NCBI RefSeq assembly: GCF_006124995.1
Contig: NZ_QEWN01000108.1
Coordinates: forward strand, 1 to 64,000
Length of the DNA: 64,000 bases
Source: Vibrio sp. Hep-1b-8
Lineage (GTDB): Bacteria; Pseudomonadota; Gammaproteobacteria; Enterobacterales; Vibrionaceae
Direction: 5' to 3'
The translations under genes and the position numbers were made by a program. The notes beneath the pieces were generated by a model. That model searched no databases, was not told the origin of the DNA, and was given only the letters and a program-made list of their open reading frames with translations. Below are positions 35,242-44,310 of this stretch, in pieces. Numbering within the stretch: position 1 is the first letter of the stretch; each line of letters begins with the position of its first letter.

Positions 35242-36177
35242 TTATTTGAGCAAAATACTTATTAGCTGTTGCGGCTGTCTTTCTGGTGCAAGGCAGTCTA
35301 CTTCACCCAGTTTGGCCGCAAGGTTCTTGTTACTTGAAAGTTTAGGGCGCGATAGGTATTCGCGCTTTACTTTGAGATAGATTGATATGGGCGTGTTGTC
35401 CCGCATATAGTGTTGAATCAGGTCGCGCATACATCGGGCGAGCATAGTGTCATTCTGAATATCCCATAGCTGTTGCTCATTCGAAGGTTTAATTGAGACC
35501 ACAAGATGATTGAAGTGGGTCAAACATGTTTTGCCAATTAAAAATCCCTGCCCAGCTCTGCTGTTATAATCTGGGTGAGTTCCCAACCTTGTCAGTGAGT
35601 CAACGGGAAGCTGACGACGCTCATGATGTTTAGCGGTGACCTCAATATCAAACGGGAAATAGTCGTTGAGCATCTGTTCAAGAGCATTGAGATTACGACT
35701 ACTCTGGCTGAGCAAAAACGCGTACTGGAAAAACTGCCCATGCTGCTGTTCAAGTGCGGCGAGTTGATTGAGAAGCTTTGTTTTATCAGGATAGAGCTCG
35801 TTTTGGACTAGCAGCCAAGGTTGAGTTTCTAATTGGGCAATCAATTCAAAGTAGCGCTGATTGAACACATCAAGAAAATCTTTGAGTGCATGATCATCAT
35901 CGTGCAATGCTGCCAAGAGTTCTTCGTAGATGTAGTAGGGAATGACACCTTTAACACCCGATAGTGCTTGTTTCGCTAAGCGTAACTTTGCCCGGTTGTT
36001 TTTGAGTGAAAAATACTGAATTTCACTGGCATCACCTGTTGGCATCGCTTCAGCTTTGAGTACCAAATCAATCCGTTGTGGTGAATCGGCGATAAAACGT
36101 GCCAGTAGACGCATTGCCTGCGCAAAGTGATACTTTTCGGTGTTTTGAGTGAGATCTGTAACTACATTCATCATCAT
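35242..36177 (-). CDS. tssG: T6SS baseplate protein TssG
   Basis: The product is 311 residues. The opening KYHFAQAMRLLARFIA resembles the conserved F-x-Q-A-x-R-L-L segment of TssG/VasB. The middle contains LRLAKQALSGVKGVIPYYIYEELL and DFLDVFNQRYFELI. It forms the baseplate wedge with TssF and TssE. The gene follows tssF with an 8-base gap. Confidence 0.92.
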   Translation of the reverse strand: MMMNVVTDLTQNTEKYHFAQAMRLLARFIADSPQRIDLVLKAEAMPTGDASEIQYFSLKNNRAKLRLAKQALSGVKGVIPYYIYEELLAALHDDDHALKDFLDVFNQRYFELIAQLETQPWLLVQNELYPDKTKLLNQLAALEQQHGQFFQYAFLLSQSSRNLNALEQMLNDYFPFDIEVTAKHHERRQLPVDSLTRLGTHPDYNSRAGQGFLIGKTCLTHFNHLVVSIKPSNEQQLWDIQNDTMLARCMRDLIQHYMRDNTPISIYLKVKREYLSRPKLSSNKNLAAKLGEVDCLAPERQPQQLISILLK

Positions 36178-36185
36178 GTCCCAAA

Positions 36186-37937
36186 CTACATCGAGCGCTG
36201 ACTGCCGTGGATCTTAGGATAACGTTTAACAACGCCATCTCGGCCGTAGACTCGAATCGAGAGTTGAATGTAGCGATCAAAACTACAGAACTGTTGGAAG
36301 AAGCGGTTAAGGACATCGCTAAACGCAAGGAAACCACCTTGAGTATCGAGTGTGATTTCTATCTCAGTACCTGGTGAAAAGACATTTTTGCCTAAAATCC
36401 TCAAAGCCGACACTTGAGAACGAATCGTTACATCACGGATAGTTTGGATTTCGTCGGCTGCAATTTGGCTTCTGCTACAGAGTCTAAGCATGGTTTTAAG
36501 CGCTTCTGCTGGATGCTGTGCATGCAACAGCGAGACAAAATTAGCGTTAAGCAAAGCAATAAACTGCCAATGAAGGTGCGGATCCTGTTCACGGCCAATT
36601 GGCGCAGATGGTGGATAAATAGGACTGAAATCACCCGGTAGATCAATGCTTTCTAAGCACTCAAAATTACCTTGAACAGCACAAGCTCGTTTACCATTGG
36701 TGCAGAGCAGGCGAGTACCGAACAGTTTATTAAATTCCATCTCCCGTTGATTATTTAAGCTTACAGTGAGACGAAACTCGCTATTACTATCGCGGCTACA
36801 TTGCCAGTGGTCGGCATTTTTATCTGAGCGATAGCTATCTTTAAATAGCGGAATTAAAGGTTTTTCGCCCATTGAAGTGATTTCAAACACTTCACGTACT
36901 TCGACGATTTCAATGTCAGTACCGCTGTGGGCATCGGCATTAATTGGCACGCTGAGGCTACGTTGATCATAGGCTGTTGGTTCACCGGTTTGTTCAAACA
37001 AATTAAGGGCAGGGACGATGTTGAGTTTAAACACCTGATTGTCGAATAGGCGCATGAACTCAGTCGGTAAACTGTGCATAAAAAGATTGAGCACAATGTG
37101 CGACGAATCGAACTGTTTAATCGCATCACCAAAACCTTTCAGCCTGAAAAATTGGCGCTTCTCTTTAAAGAAGAAAAACTCGCTGATCAACTGATAACCC
37201 GAAAACTGGTTGCCTTTTTGTGGCAAAAACTGAAATTGGCTATCACTGATGCGAGTTTTAAGTTTTTCAGGTGCTAGTACAACATGATGGGCACACTCTT
37301 GATCCGAAACGGAAATCGCTCGAGTTTCAGCCAGTAGCAGTTCAACTAAAGAATCGGCATTGTTTTCAAAGCCCTGAACAAAAAAATCTAGGTCGTCACA
37401 GCTTAATGAAGAAAAAGGGCGATCAGGGTCTAACGTCGAAAGTGTTAGCTGGATTACCGCAGTGGTGAGTTCAGTGCCTTTTGGACGGTTAAACTTGAAA
37501 GGTGCACTAGATGCCGAGGTATCCACCAGCTTAAATGGCGCAGTCGTGATCTCGTCGACCGTCGTGAACGTGCAGTTTTGCCCTTGAGCCAGTGCGGAAA
37601 ATTGTGAGCCTTTAGGTAGCGTGACCGATTCGGAACAGTCAGCCTGTTCATCGAGTTGGAGATACGCAACGCTAGGTACGGTCTGGATATAGCTCGGATA
37701 AAGAACGCCAAGCAGACCTTCAACCACTTCTGGTAATTGGTCAGAGAGTTTTTTTTCAACGGTTGCATTAAGCAGTGCCACGCCGTCTAGCAACCGGGCA
37801 AGACTCGGATCTTCGATCTGACCTTGGTGGATATTGAGTCGTTCAGCATGACTAGGGTGTTGCTGACCAAACTGACCAAGCGCACGTCGAACCAATGTGA
37901 GTTCTTGTTCGAAGTATCTTAGCATTGGATCACTCAT
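36186..37937 (-). CDS. tssF: T6SS baseplate protein TssF
   Basis: The product is 583 residues, typical for TssF/VasA. The N terminus MLRYFEQELTLVRRALGQF and the LLDGVALLNATVEKKLSDQLPE block are family hallmarks. It is cytoplasmic and forms baseplate wedges with TssG. Its start overlaps the tssE stop by eight bases, so the two are translationally coupled. Confidence 0.95.
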   Translation of the reverse strand: MSDPMLRYFEQELTLVRRALGQFGQQHPSHAERLNIHQGQIEDPSLARLLDGVALLNATVEKKLSDQLPEVVEGLLGVLYPSYIQTVPSVAYLQLDEQADCSESVTLPKGSQFSALAQGQNCTFTTVDEITTAPFKLVDTSASSAPFKFNRPKGTELTTAVIQLTLSTLDPDRPFSSLSCDDLDFFVQGFENNADSLVELLLAETRAISVSDQECAHHVVLAPEKLKTRISDSQFQFLPQKGNQFSGYQLISEFFFFKEKRQFFRLKGFGDAIKQFDSSHIVLNLFMHSLPTEFMRLFDNQVFKLNIVPALNLFEQTGEPTAYDQRSLSVPINADAHSGTDIEIVEVREVFEITSMGEKPLIPLFKDSYRSDKNADHWQCSRDSNSEFRLTVSLNNQREMEFNKLFGTRLLCTNGKRACAVQGNFECLESIDLPGDFSPIYPPSAPIGREQDPHLHWQFIALLNANFVSLLHAQHPAEALKTMLRLCSRSQIAADEIQTIRDVTIRSQVSALRILGKNVFSPGTEIEITLDTQGGFLAFSDVLNRFFQQFCSFDRYIQLSIRVYGRDGVVKRYPKIHGSQRSM

Positions 37938-38355
37938 AGCTATCCTCCGACATTGACGCTTTTAGATCGCTGAGTGAAATCTTCGAGTCAAATACCAACT
38001 CAGTTTCTCCTTGATTAGTTTTTGCTTTTGCAATGATGTTAAACGCGATCGCATTTTCACTCTCTTTGCGTTCACCTAACTCAACCATCACTTGGCTCAA
38101 ACGAGGCTCGAAATGCTTGATATAACTTTCTAAGTGAAGAGCTAACTGACTCTGGTCAAGGCTGGCACTCAGTAGTTGCACATCTTCGATACCAAAACGG
38201 AAATTGGAACGTTGCAGCTCTAAGAACCGGTCATCGATTTCGAATAGTGACGCTTCCGACTCTAGCAATTTGGTCAGGTGGTATTTGATATCCTCAATGT
38301 CATCATTTGGCCCTGATGTATCGTGAGGTTGAACAAAGCTCTTCCAGAAACTCAT
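37930..38355 (-). CDS. tssE: T6SS baseplate protein TssE (gp25-like)
   Basis: The product is 141 residues with the gp25-like fold, including the GIEDVQLLSASL and LALHLESYIKHFEPRLSQVMVEL segments and the conserved helix E-P-R-L. It starts sheath polymerisation at the baseplate. It overlaps both the TssC-like gene upstream (at 38355) and tssF downstream. Confidence 0.92.
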   Translation of the reverse strand: MSFWKSFVQPHDTSGPNDDIEDIKYHLTKLLESEASLFEIDDRFLELQRSNFRFGIEDVQLLSASLDQSQLALHLESYIKHFEPRLSQVMVELGERKESENAIAFNIIAKAKTNQGETELVFDSKISLSDLKASMSEDSYE

Positions 38356-39749
38356 TACGCCACCTCATTGAGCTCGGTGGTTAACACCACTTCACCACTA
38401 AAATGGTCATATTGGTATTGCGGCACCATACGTAAGGTACAATTGAAACTACCGGTATGATGTGCAGACTCCGTGACATTGATCTTGGCGAAGCTAAGTG
38501 GGTATTTGGAGAGTGTTTCTTCATTGGCAAGCGCGACATTGCTGGAGAACTTTTCGATCCAGTGGGTCAAAAAGAGTTCACACTCTGCCGCGGTATTAAA
38601 GCTACCAATCATCTCGCGCACTTGTACTTTCAGGTAGTGGGCGATACGGCAAGACATTAGGCTGGTTTGGATCTGTGTCAGTACTTTTTCATTGTCTGTC
38701 TGACCACTTTGCCAAATTGAGTTATTGCCGTTGAAGTAATATTTATCGCTTAAAGCACTTTTAGTTAATGGAATAAAGCCATTTTGGGCGTAAAAAGTCG
38801 CAATTTGACCAAACAATACCACGTCAGTTTCTGGTTTTGCTAAGAAGCGGCTATTGGACTGTTCAAGATTGACGAGAGCGCCTTGAGATTTGTCATTCCA
38901 GCGCGATTTCAAAAATCCAAACCAGTTGACCCTGTGGTGCTCGCGCATAATCGTCGCTGCAAACGCAAAAGTCGCGTTACCCCAGAGACCTTGCCCTGAT
39001 TCATTGTATATAAAACCCACTTTCGAATTTTTATAGCGGCTTCTCATGCGAATAGAGGGCATGACAAAGCCAACAAACTTGGTGGAAACTTTACTTCTCA
39101 GGTTTTGCCATGATTGGTAGTCGACACCGGAGAGTATTTTGTCAATTCGATTGGTGTCAGAAAGCCAATCTGCACTAGATTCGACAAAAAACTGTCTATC
39201 TGGAGAAAACAACATCGGGCAGAGGGATAGCTCACCGAGTTTGCTGAGCAGCTCCAGTGTAAATAGGTCGTCATAGTCGGCGTCAAAGTCCATATCTAAC
39301 GAGATGTTATGGCTAAAGACGAGACAACCAAATGGATGACCACCAAGAGTGTTTAGCTCTTTGTTACCAATCTTGTTATACAGTTCGCTGCCCTTAATGG
39401 TGTAAGCCTGATTGACATCACTGGAGACTTCACTCCAATCCATATCGAGCAACTTCAGTCTGGTGCGTTGCTTGTTGACTGGCAGTGTCGCTAAACCTTC
39501 AAGTCCTAACCAACTTGCGTGCAGTGTTTCAAAGTCGTTGTGGTGAAGGATCTCGTCAAGTTGTTTCGATATACCATCATCCAGTTGGTGAATCATCTTG
39601 GAAACAAACGCAATCAGACTTGCTTTGCTGTGAAGTGCATCCTGTGAGATTTCAGACAGCAGAGAAAGCGACTCTTGCAAAAAGTCGTTGTCTGTGTTGT
39701 CTAATTCGGCAAAATTCCGTTGCCATTGTGAGTCGAGATTAAAATCCAT
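38355..39749 (-). CDS. Second TssC-like sheath-family protein
   Basis: The product is 464 residues and is clearly related to TssC: it shares the ETLHASWLGLEGL start region (TssC: KLEGSWRGVQKLV) and the C-terminal RIAHYLKV block. It is highly divergent. The middle lacks much of the family pattern and includes a SRWNDKSQGALVNLEQ insertion-like segment. It sits directly after the tssC hairpin. It may be a sheath variant, a cap or a baseplate-linked paralog; its contribution to the sheath is not established by the sequence alone. Confidence 0.85.
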   Translation of the reverse strand: MDFNLDSQWQRNFAELDNTDNDFLQESLSLLSEISQDALHSKASLIAFVSKMIHQLDDGISKQLDEILHHNDFETLHASWLGLEGLATLPVNKQRTRLKLLDMDWSEVSSDVNQAYTIKGSELYNKIGNKELNTLGGHPFGCLVFSHNISLDMDFDADYDDLFTLELLSKLGELSLCPMLFSPDRQFFVESSADWLSDTNRIDKILSGVDYQSWQNLRSKVSTKFVGFVMPSIRMRSRYKNSKVGFIYNESGQGLWGNATFAFAATIMREHHRVNWFGFLKSRWNDKSQGALVNLEQSNSRFLAKPETDVVLFGQIATFYAQNGFIPLTKSALSDKYYFNGNNSIWQSGQTDNEKVLTQIQTSLMSCRIAHYLKVQVREMIGSFNTAAECELFLTHWIEKFSSNVALANEETLSKYPLSFAKINVTESAHHTGSFNCTLRMVPQYQYDHFSGEVVLTTELNEVA

Positions 39750-39775
39750 AACGTCCTGAGGATATGCAGTGAGGA

Positions 39776-39804
39776 AAATAAGGCCGGAAAATCCGGCCTT
39801 ATTT
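39776..39804 (-). other. Strong hairpin between tssC and the second tssC-like gene
   Basis: AAATAAGGCCGGA and TCCGGCCTTATTT form a perfect 13-bp stem with a 3-base loop. Read on the minus strand, the 3' arm ends TTATTTT. It lies 5 bases past the tssC stop and 27 bases before the next start. It probably acts as a partial terminator and 3' stabiliser, raising tssA-hcp-tssB-tssC relative to the downstream genes. Confidence 0.7.
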
Positions 39805-39808
39805 GGAT

Positions 39809-41287
39809 TTAGCCTGGAATCTTAGCAACCATACGAACTGAGGTAGTCAGCTCTTCTAGTTGTAGCCAAGGACGCAGGTGTGCGACCGCTGAGTAAGAGC
39901 CAGGACGGCCCGGTTGTTCAACGACTTCAATACGTGACTCTGCCAGAGGCGTTCTCGCTCGTTGTTCGTTACCAATTGCACCAGCGTTGGTGTATTGGTC
40001 AATCCACAACTGAAGTTCACGTTGAATGTCTGGAGCCTCTAGGTTTGACCCCAGTTTGTCACGGCCCATCACTTTGAGATAGTGAGCAATACGGCCACTC
40101 GCCATGATGTAAGGCAGACGAGCGGAAATCGCCGCGTTTGCTGTTGCATCTGGGTCAGTAAATGTTTTTGGTTTTTGAGTCGTTTGACCACCAATAAACA
40201 CACCGTAGTTAGAGTTTTTGTAGTGAACTAAAGGCAAGAAGCCAAGATCACTTAACTCTTTTTCACGTTCATCAGTGAGGTTTACTTCAGTAGGGCATTG
40301 CTGAACAAGATCACCGGCTTCTGTTTTGTACGTTAGGTTTGGTAGGTTTTCTACCTTACCGCCGTTATCCAGACCACGGATCGCAGTACACCAGCCAGAA
40401 GCTGTGTATGCTTGAGTCATTTTTAGACCAAGATCGTAAGCAGCGTTAGACCAAACAAGCTGATCATTGCTTGCTGGTTTTGGATTGCCATCCATATCTG
40501 TGCCTAGCTCTTCGTAGTTAAATGACTTCGTGCTTAGACCTTTCTCACCGTATGGCAGACGAGCCATGGTACGTGGCAGAGTTAAGGTCACATAACGAGC
40601 GTCATCACTTTCACGGAATGCATTCCACGCGGCGTATGCTGGTGAATCAAAGCCAGCCGCTACTGGTTTACCTTCATCAAAAGTCGTGAAGTTGTTAAAT
40701 TCAAACATCTGTGCATTGGCTGCAGCGATGAATGGCGCATGACACGCGGCTGCGACTTCGCCCATGTATCGAAGTAACGCTACATCTTCATCTTTAGCGC
40801 TGAATTCATAGTCGCCGATGAATGTGCCATAAGGTTCACCACCAGCGGTGCCAAATTCACCTTGGTATACGGCGTTGAACAATGGGCTACGATCGATCGC
40901 TGGTGCATCTTCAAATTGCTCAAGTAACTCTTCTTGAGTGAAATCAACCATTTTGATCTTAAGATCACGGCCAAGCTCGCTTTCTTTAACCAACTTTTGT
41001 ACACCACGCCATGAACCTTCCAGCTTTTGGAAGTCATTTTGTTGCATCACTTCCGAAAGCTGCTTAGAAAGCTTCTTATCGATTTCAGAGATCGCATTCT
41101 CGATAGTCTTGGTAAGGTTTTTGTCCCACGTTACCGTACCTGATAACGCTTGCTCTGCGAGTACAGAGAACAGTTCTTTAGTGGTATCAGCAGGCGTCTG
41201 TGTCGTCGCTTCAATCGCGCGATCCAGAAAACTTAATGCGCCTTCTACCGCTTCGGGCTGGCCTTGCTTTTCAGCTTCAGTGCTCAT
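39809..41287 (-). CDS. tssC: T6SS sheath large subunit TssC
   Basis: The product is 492 residues, standard for TssC/VipB. It contains QKLEGSWRGVQKLVKESE, GEPYGTFIGDYEF, TLPRTMARLPYG and the C-terminal RIAHYLKVMGRDKLGS, all family hallmarks. It forms the contractile sheath with TssB. Its start overlaps the tssB stop by one base. Confidence 0.97.
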   Translation of the reverse strand: MSTEAEKQGQPEAVEGALSFLDRAIEATTQTPADTTKELFSVLAEQALSGTVTWDKNLTKTIENAISEIDKKLSKQLSEVMQQNDFQKLEGSWRGVQKLVKESELGRDLKIKMVDFTQEELLEQFEDAPAIDRSPLFNAVYQGEFGTAGGEPYGTFIGDYEFSAKDEDVALLRYMGEVAAACHAPFIAAANAQMFEFNNFTTFDEGKPVAAGFDSPAYAAWNAFRESDDARYVTLTLPRTMARLPYGEKGLSTKSFNYEELGTDMDGNPKPASNDQLVWSNAAYDLGLKMTQAYTASGWCTAIRGLDNGGKVENLPNLTYKTEAGDLVQQCPTEVNLTDEREKELSDLGFLPLVHYKNSNYGVFIGGQTTQKPKTFTDPDATANAAISARLPYIMASGRIAHYLKVMGRDKLGSNLEAPDIQRELQLWIDQYTNAGAIGNEQRARTPLAESRIEVVEQPGRPGSYSAVAHLRPWLQLEELTTSVRMVAKIPG

Positions 41288-41790
41288 TATTCGCCTCCTT
41301 CTTTGTTGATACCAAGCTCTTCAGAAAGTGCGTTGATTGTGTCCGCGCTTTGCAGTACTTCTTTAAGTAGTTTTTCTAGATCGCGAGAGCGGTCTGCCTT
41401 TGAAAGTAGCACCTTCAGTTGGTTACGAGTTTCTACCAGCTTCTTCAGAGGCTCAACTTGTTCAATGATGGCTTCTGGCTCAAAGTCTTTCATCGAGTTG
41501 AACTTTAGGCTAGCTTCAAACTGACTGTCATCATCGGCTAAAACATTATCAACTTTGAGGGTTAGCTCAGGGCCAATACGTTTCATTACGTTGTCAAAGT
41601 TGTCTTTGTCGACGTTGTAGAACGTGCGTTCTTCAACGTCTTCTTTATCTTGTTTATGACCCGAATAGTCACCAATTACCCCAACAACAAATGGGAGTTC
41701 TTTGGTTTCTACAGCGCCATTAGTTTCCACATCGTAAGTGATACTTACGCGGTTCTTACTTACGCGTTTGTGTTGGGAATTAAGTGCCAC
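41287..41790 (-). CDS. tssB: T6SS sheath small subunit TssB
   Basis: The product is 167 residues. The N terminus (RVSITYDVETNGAVETKELPFVVGVIGDYSG) and the EASLKFNSMKDFEPEAIIEQVEPL block match TssB/VipA. It is the sheath partner of TssC and lies 19 bases downstream of hcp. Confidence 0.97.
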   Translation of the reverse strand: MALNSQHKRVSKNRVSITYDVETNGAVETKELPFVVGVIGDYSGHKQDKEDVEERTFYNVDKDNFDNVMKRIGPELTLKVDNVLADDDSQFEASLKFNSMKDFEPEAIIEQVEPLKKLVETRNQLKVLLSKADRSRDLEKLLKEVLQSADTINALSEELGINKEGGE

Positions 41791-41809
41791 AATGGATCTC
41801 CTTATTCAA

Positions 41810-42331
41810 TTATGAAGCAGTTGATGTCACTTTAGCCGCTGTAGCATCAAAGCCAACTTCAGGACCTTTCTCGATCTTACCGCCTTCGCCTTCGATGTAG
41901 TAAGCTTTTGAAATTTCAGTGTAAGTTAGGCTGAATGATTCGTTTGGCAGTGAACCGTCAGACGCGGCCATGTTGTAGCTAGACATACGTGCTGCTTTTA
42001 AAGTAAGAATTAAGTATGGATCAGCACCTGAACCTTCACGGTTTGGCTTAGTCATGACGATCTCAACGGTTTTGCCTTCGCCGCCTGGTGCGTATAGGAA
42101 GGTTGTTAGGTAAGGTGTCGCACCGTCACAACCGCGAGTTACGTTAACTTCACCAAGTGCAACCATACCTTGGTCTGCGTTGTTTGCGTTGCCGACATCA
42201 ATACCTACACCACGAACGGCGTTCCATGTGATTGTATCGATAGCGAAGAAGCCATCTTTACCACCAATTTTTTCTACAGTTGCAGCACCTTTAGGTTTTG
42301 TACCGTCTATTCTCATGAAAATAGAAGCCAT
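41810..42331 (-). CDS. hcp: T6SS inner-tube protein Hcp
   Basis: The product is 173 residues with Hcp features: MRIDGTKPKGAATVEKIGGKDGFFAIDTI at the start, GCDGATPYLTTFLYAPGGEGKTVEIVM in the middle, and a C-terminal ESFSLTYTEISKAYY. It forms hexameric rings stacked in the sheath and is secreted. No effector domain is fused. It lies between tssA and tssB and is expected to be strongly expressed. A palindrome TGCTGATCAGCA is in the gap after tssA. Confidence 0.96.
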   Translation of the reverse strand: MASIFMRIDGTKPKGAATVEKIGGKDGFFAIDTITWNAVRGVGIDVGNANNADQGMVALGEVNVTRGCDGATPYLTTFLYAPGGEGKTVEIVMTKPNREGSGADPYLILTLKAARMSSYNMAASDGSLPNESFSLTYTEISKAYYIEGEGGKIEKGPEVGFDATAAKVTSTAS

Positions 42332-42360
42332 TTTATTCTCCTTTGCTGATCAGCATCTCG

Positions 42361-43800
42361 TTACCACTCAAAGTCATTCAGGCTACCTGATGACGGAGTG
42401 GAGGTCGCTTCAGTTTGTGTTGGTTTGTTTGTAGTAGCTGCTTCTTGTTGAGGAATTTCAACGGAAGGAGCCGGTTCTATAGCTAATTGAGTATCGTTAT
42501 TGACGATGACGTTCGTATTAACGACGGAAGGTTGGGAAGGGGTTTTATCACTAAGATCAAGCTGATTTAAGTTATCCATCCCAGTCAATTGGTTAATGTG
42601 CTGTATCACGCTACTGTTGCCACCGGTCATCTCTTGCAACAATTCTGGCAGACTCATGTAGCCCCAACGAATCGCACGTTCAAGTAAAAATGAAATCGGG
42701 CTGTGAGGCTCAGTCTGCTTAAAAAATTCTGACAGTTCTCTTAGTTGCTGGAACGCCTGATCACGACTGGTTACCGGTTTAACGGCTACAGGTTGAGTCA
42801 CAAATACAGCCGCTTGTGTTGGTGTCGACATTGAATCGGACGTGACTTGAGGTGCAGTCTCAACTGGTGTTGCTGATGTAGCGGGTATTGAAGGTGCTAC
42901 ATCGTTCAGCGGTTCACTCGACGCTTGATGGTCAACAGCAGTAGGCTCGCTTGGTGTCGGCTCTATCACTTCTTCTTTGCGTAGCTTTAGGTTCTCGTCC
43001 AGTGGCCAAACAGTGAACTTTTCCCCAGTAAGGTAGCGAATTGCATTGATTACATCAGCGATGTTCGTTTTTACAAAGCGGAAACTGATGGGTGTGATGC
43101 CGACTAGCTGACACTGTTTTGCGATGGATGCTTCCGCTTCCGTAAAGTGTTGATAGGCTTGCGCGAGCAGTAAAACCGTCTCTTCTACATCGCTAGAAAA
43201 CTGTTGTTGTGCCTTTTCCACTAGTGTTGCAAGCGTGCCACTGCGCTCGGCTCGAAGATAGTCACCAAAAGTGATGTCATCAATCATGCCAATCAATTGC
43301 AGTGGCATAAATAGGGCGGTTGAGTCGTTACTTTCACCGACAAGTTGTAGCAGAGGCTTGATTCTGAACTCAGTCAGCTCTTGCTGTTTCCCTTGCTCGT
43401 CACTGCTTTTAATTTTGTTTTCAGGCAAGGTCGGATGCAACTCAGTTCCGAACTGTTCGATAAACTGAGTCAGTACGCTGGTGGAATCAGCAAGATTTTG
43501 ATACGGCTGTGCGGTGAACAGTTGGCTTGAGATATACCAGCCTAAAAGTTCAATATCTTTTGTTGATTGAGTGAGCGCTTCATACGTGCTCTCGTGTAAC
43601 TGTTGCCAATTATGTTGGTTGGCTCTAAGTAGCGCTTCATCATTAGATGCGTCTGGTGTCTCAATCAACTGACGAAACGAAGATTGTGCGGCGTTGTAAT
43701 TATTACGCAAGCCACGGTAAGCAGTACGATCAAGTTTAAGGTAAGCACCTGTTGGAGATTCTTCGGAGATGGGTGTTAGCAAACGATCGATTTCTACCAT
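42361..43800 (-). CDS. tssA: T6SS assembly protein TssA
   Basis: The product is 479 residues. The N-terminal ImpA_N domain starts with LLTPISEESPTGAYLKLD and includes the LLRANQHNWQQLHE helices. A Pro/Thr/Ser-rich low-complexity linker spans about 285-345, and a C-terminal helical domain (LRELSEFFKQTEPHSPISFLLERA) completes it. TssA primes tail assembly and caps the sheath. A low-complexity tail (about 425-475) follows. It is the first gene after a 210-base gap, so a promoter for the structural operon probably lies there. Confidence 0.94.
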   Translation of the reverse strand: MVEIDRLLTPISEESPTGAYLKLDRTAYRGLRNNYNAAQSSFRQLIETPDASNDEALLRANQHNWQQLHESTYEALTQSTKDIELLGWYISSQLFTAQPYQNLADSTSVLTQFIEQFGTELHPTLPENKIKSSDEQGKQQELTEFRIKPLLQLVGESNDSTALFMPLQLIGMIDDITFGDYLRAERSGTLATLVEKAQQQFSSDVEETVLLLAQAYQHFTEAEASIAKQCQLVGITPISFRFVKTNIADVINAIRYLTGEKFTVWPLDENLKLRKEEVIEPTPSEPTAVDHQASSEPLNDVAPSIPATSATPVETAPQVTSDSMSTPTQAAVFVTQPVAVKPVTSRDQAFQQLRELSEFFKQTEPHSPISFLLERAIRWGYMSLPELLQEMTGGNSSVIQHINQLTGMDNLNQLDLSDKTPSQPSVVNTNVIVNNDTQLAIEPAPSVEIPQQEAATTNKPTQTEATSTPSSGSLNDFEW

Positions 43801-44010
43801 GCAGCTTCCGTTATTATTTTGTATCAGTCTGGTTAATGTAATCGCCTGTTAAATTGATGGGATGTGGGGCGATTCCTACAATTGATAGTCTAGGCATATT
43901 TTTGTAAAAGGCTCGTCCATTTTCATTATTTCGCCAAAAAAGTGACTTGCATCTAAAAAATTGGACGGAGCACGATTACATTTTAGTAAATCCTTGTTTA
44001 TGGGAAGGTT

Positions 44011-44310
44011 TTATCCGCCGATAAGAACGGTGGGCATACCTAATACGATAGTGCCACCATGTGCAGTAGTATCCCCCATTCTGGCTGCTGGTTTGTTCAT
44101 TATTAGTACAGTCGCACTGCCTTTGACTATCGAGTCTGGAGGGCCGACACACACGCACATGTCACCCATAGTTGCGGCAGGCATATTGCCAATCAGCACT
44201 GTTGGTACTCCCGGTCCGGTAATTGGTCCACCAACGTGAGGTATAGGGGGGACTGCAGGTGTTTGCATGGGACAAACATGCATGTCTGTTAGGCGAGCCG
44301 CTAACGTCAT
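44011..44310 (-). CDS. T6SS PAAR-domain spike-tip protein
   Basis: The product is 99 residues, entirely PAAR. It has the repeated His/Cys and Gly/Pro pattern: LTDMHVCPMQ near the N terminus, GNMPAATMGDMCVCVGP, MNKPAARMGDTTAHGG and a final VLIGG. The His and Cys residues are the zinc-coordinating set. It sharpens the VgrG spike, and no toxin domain is attached. Its start overlaps the stop of the DUF6931-like gene (ATGA). Confidence 0.95.
   Translation of the reverse strand: MTLAARLTDMHVCPMQTPAVPPIPHVGGPITGPGVPTVLIGNMPAATMGDMCVCVGPPDSIVKGSATVLIMNKPAARMGDTTAHGGTIVLGMPTVLIGG

Noticed and set aside
43801..44010. Possible sigma-54 promoter ahead of tssA
   Set aside because: No TGGC-N8-TTGC pattern with correct spacing could be found in the 210-base gap on the minus strand; the nearest partial matches fail at the GC element. 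A sigma-70 match is also weak, so no promoter is called.
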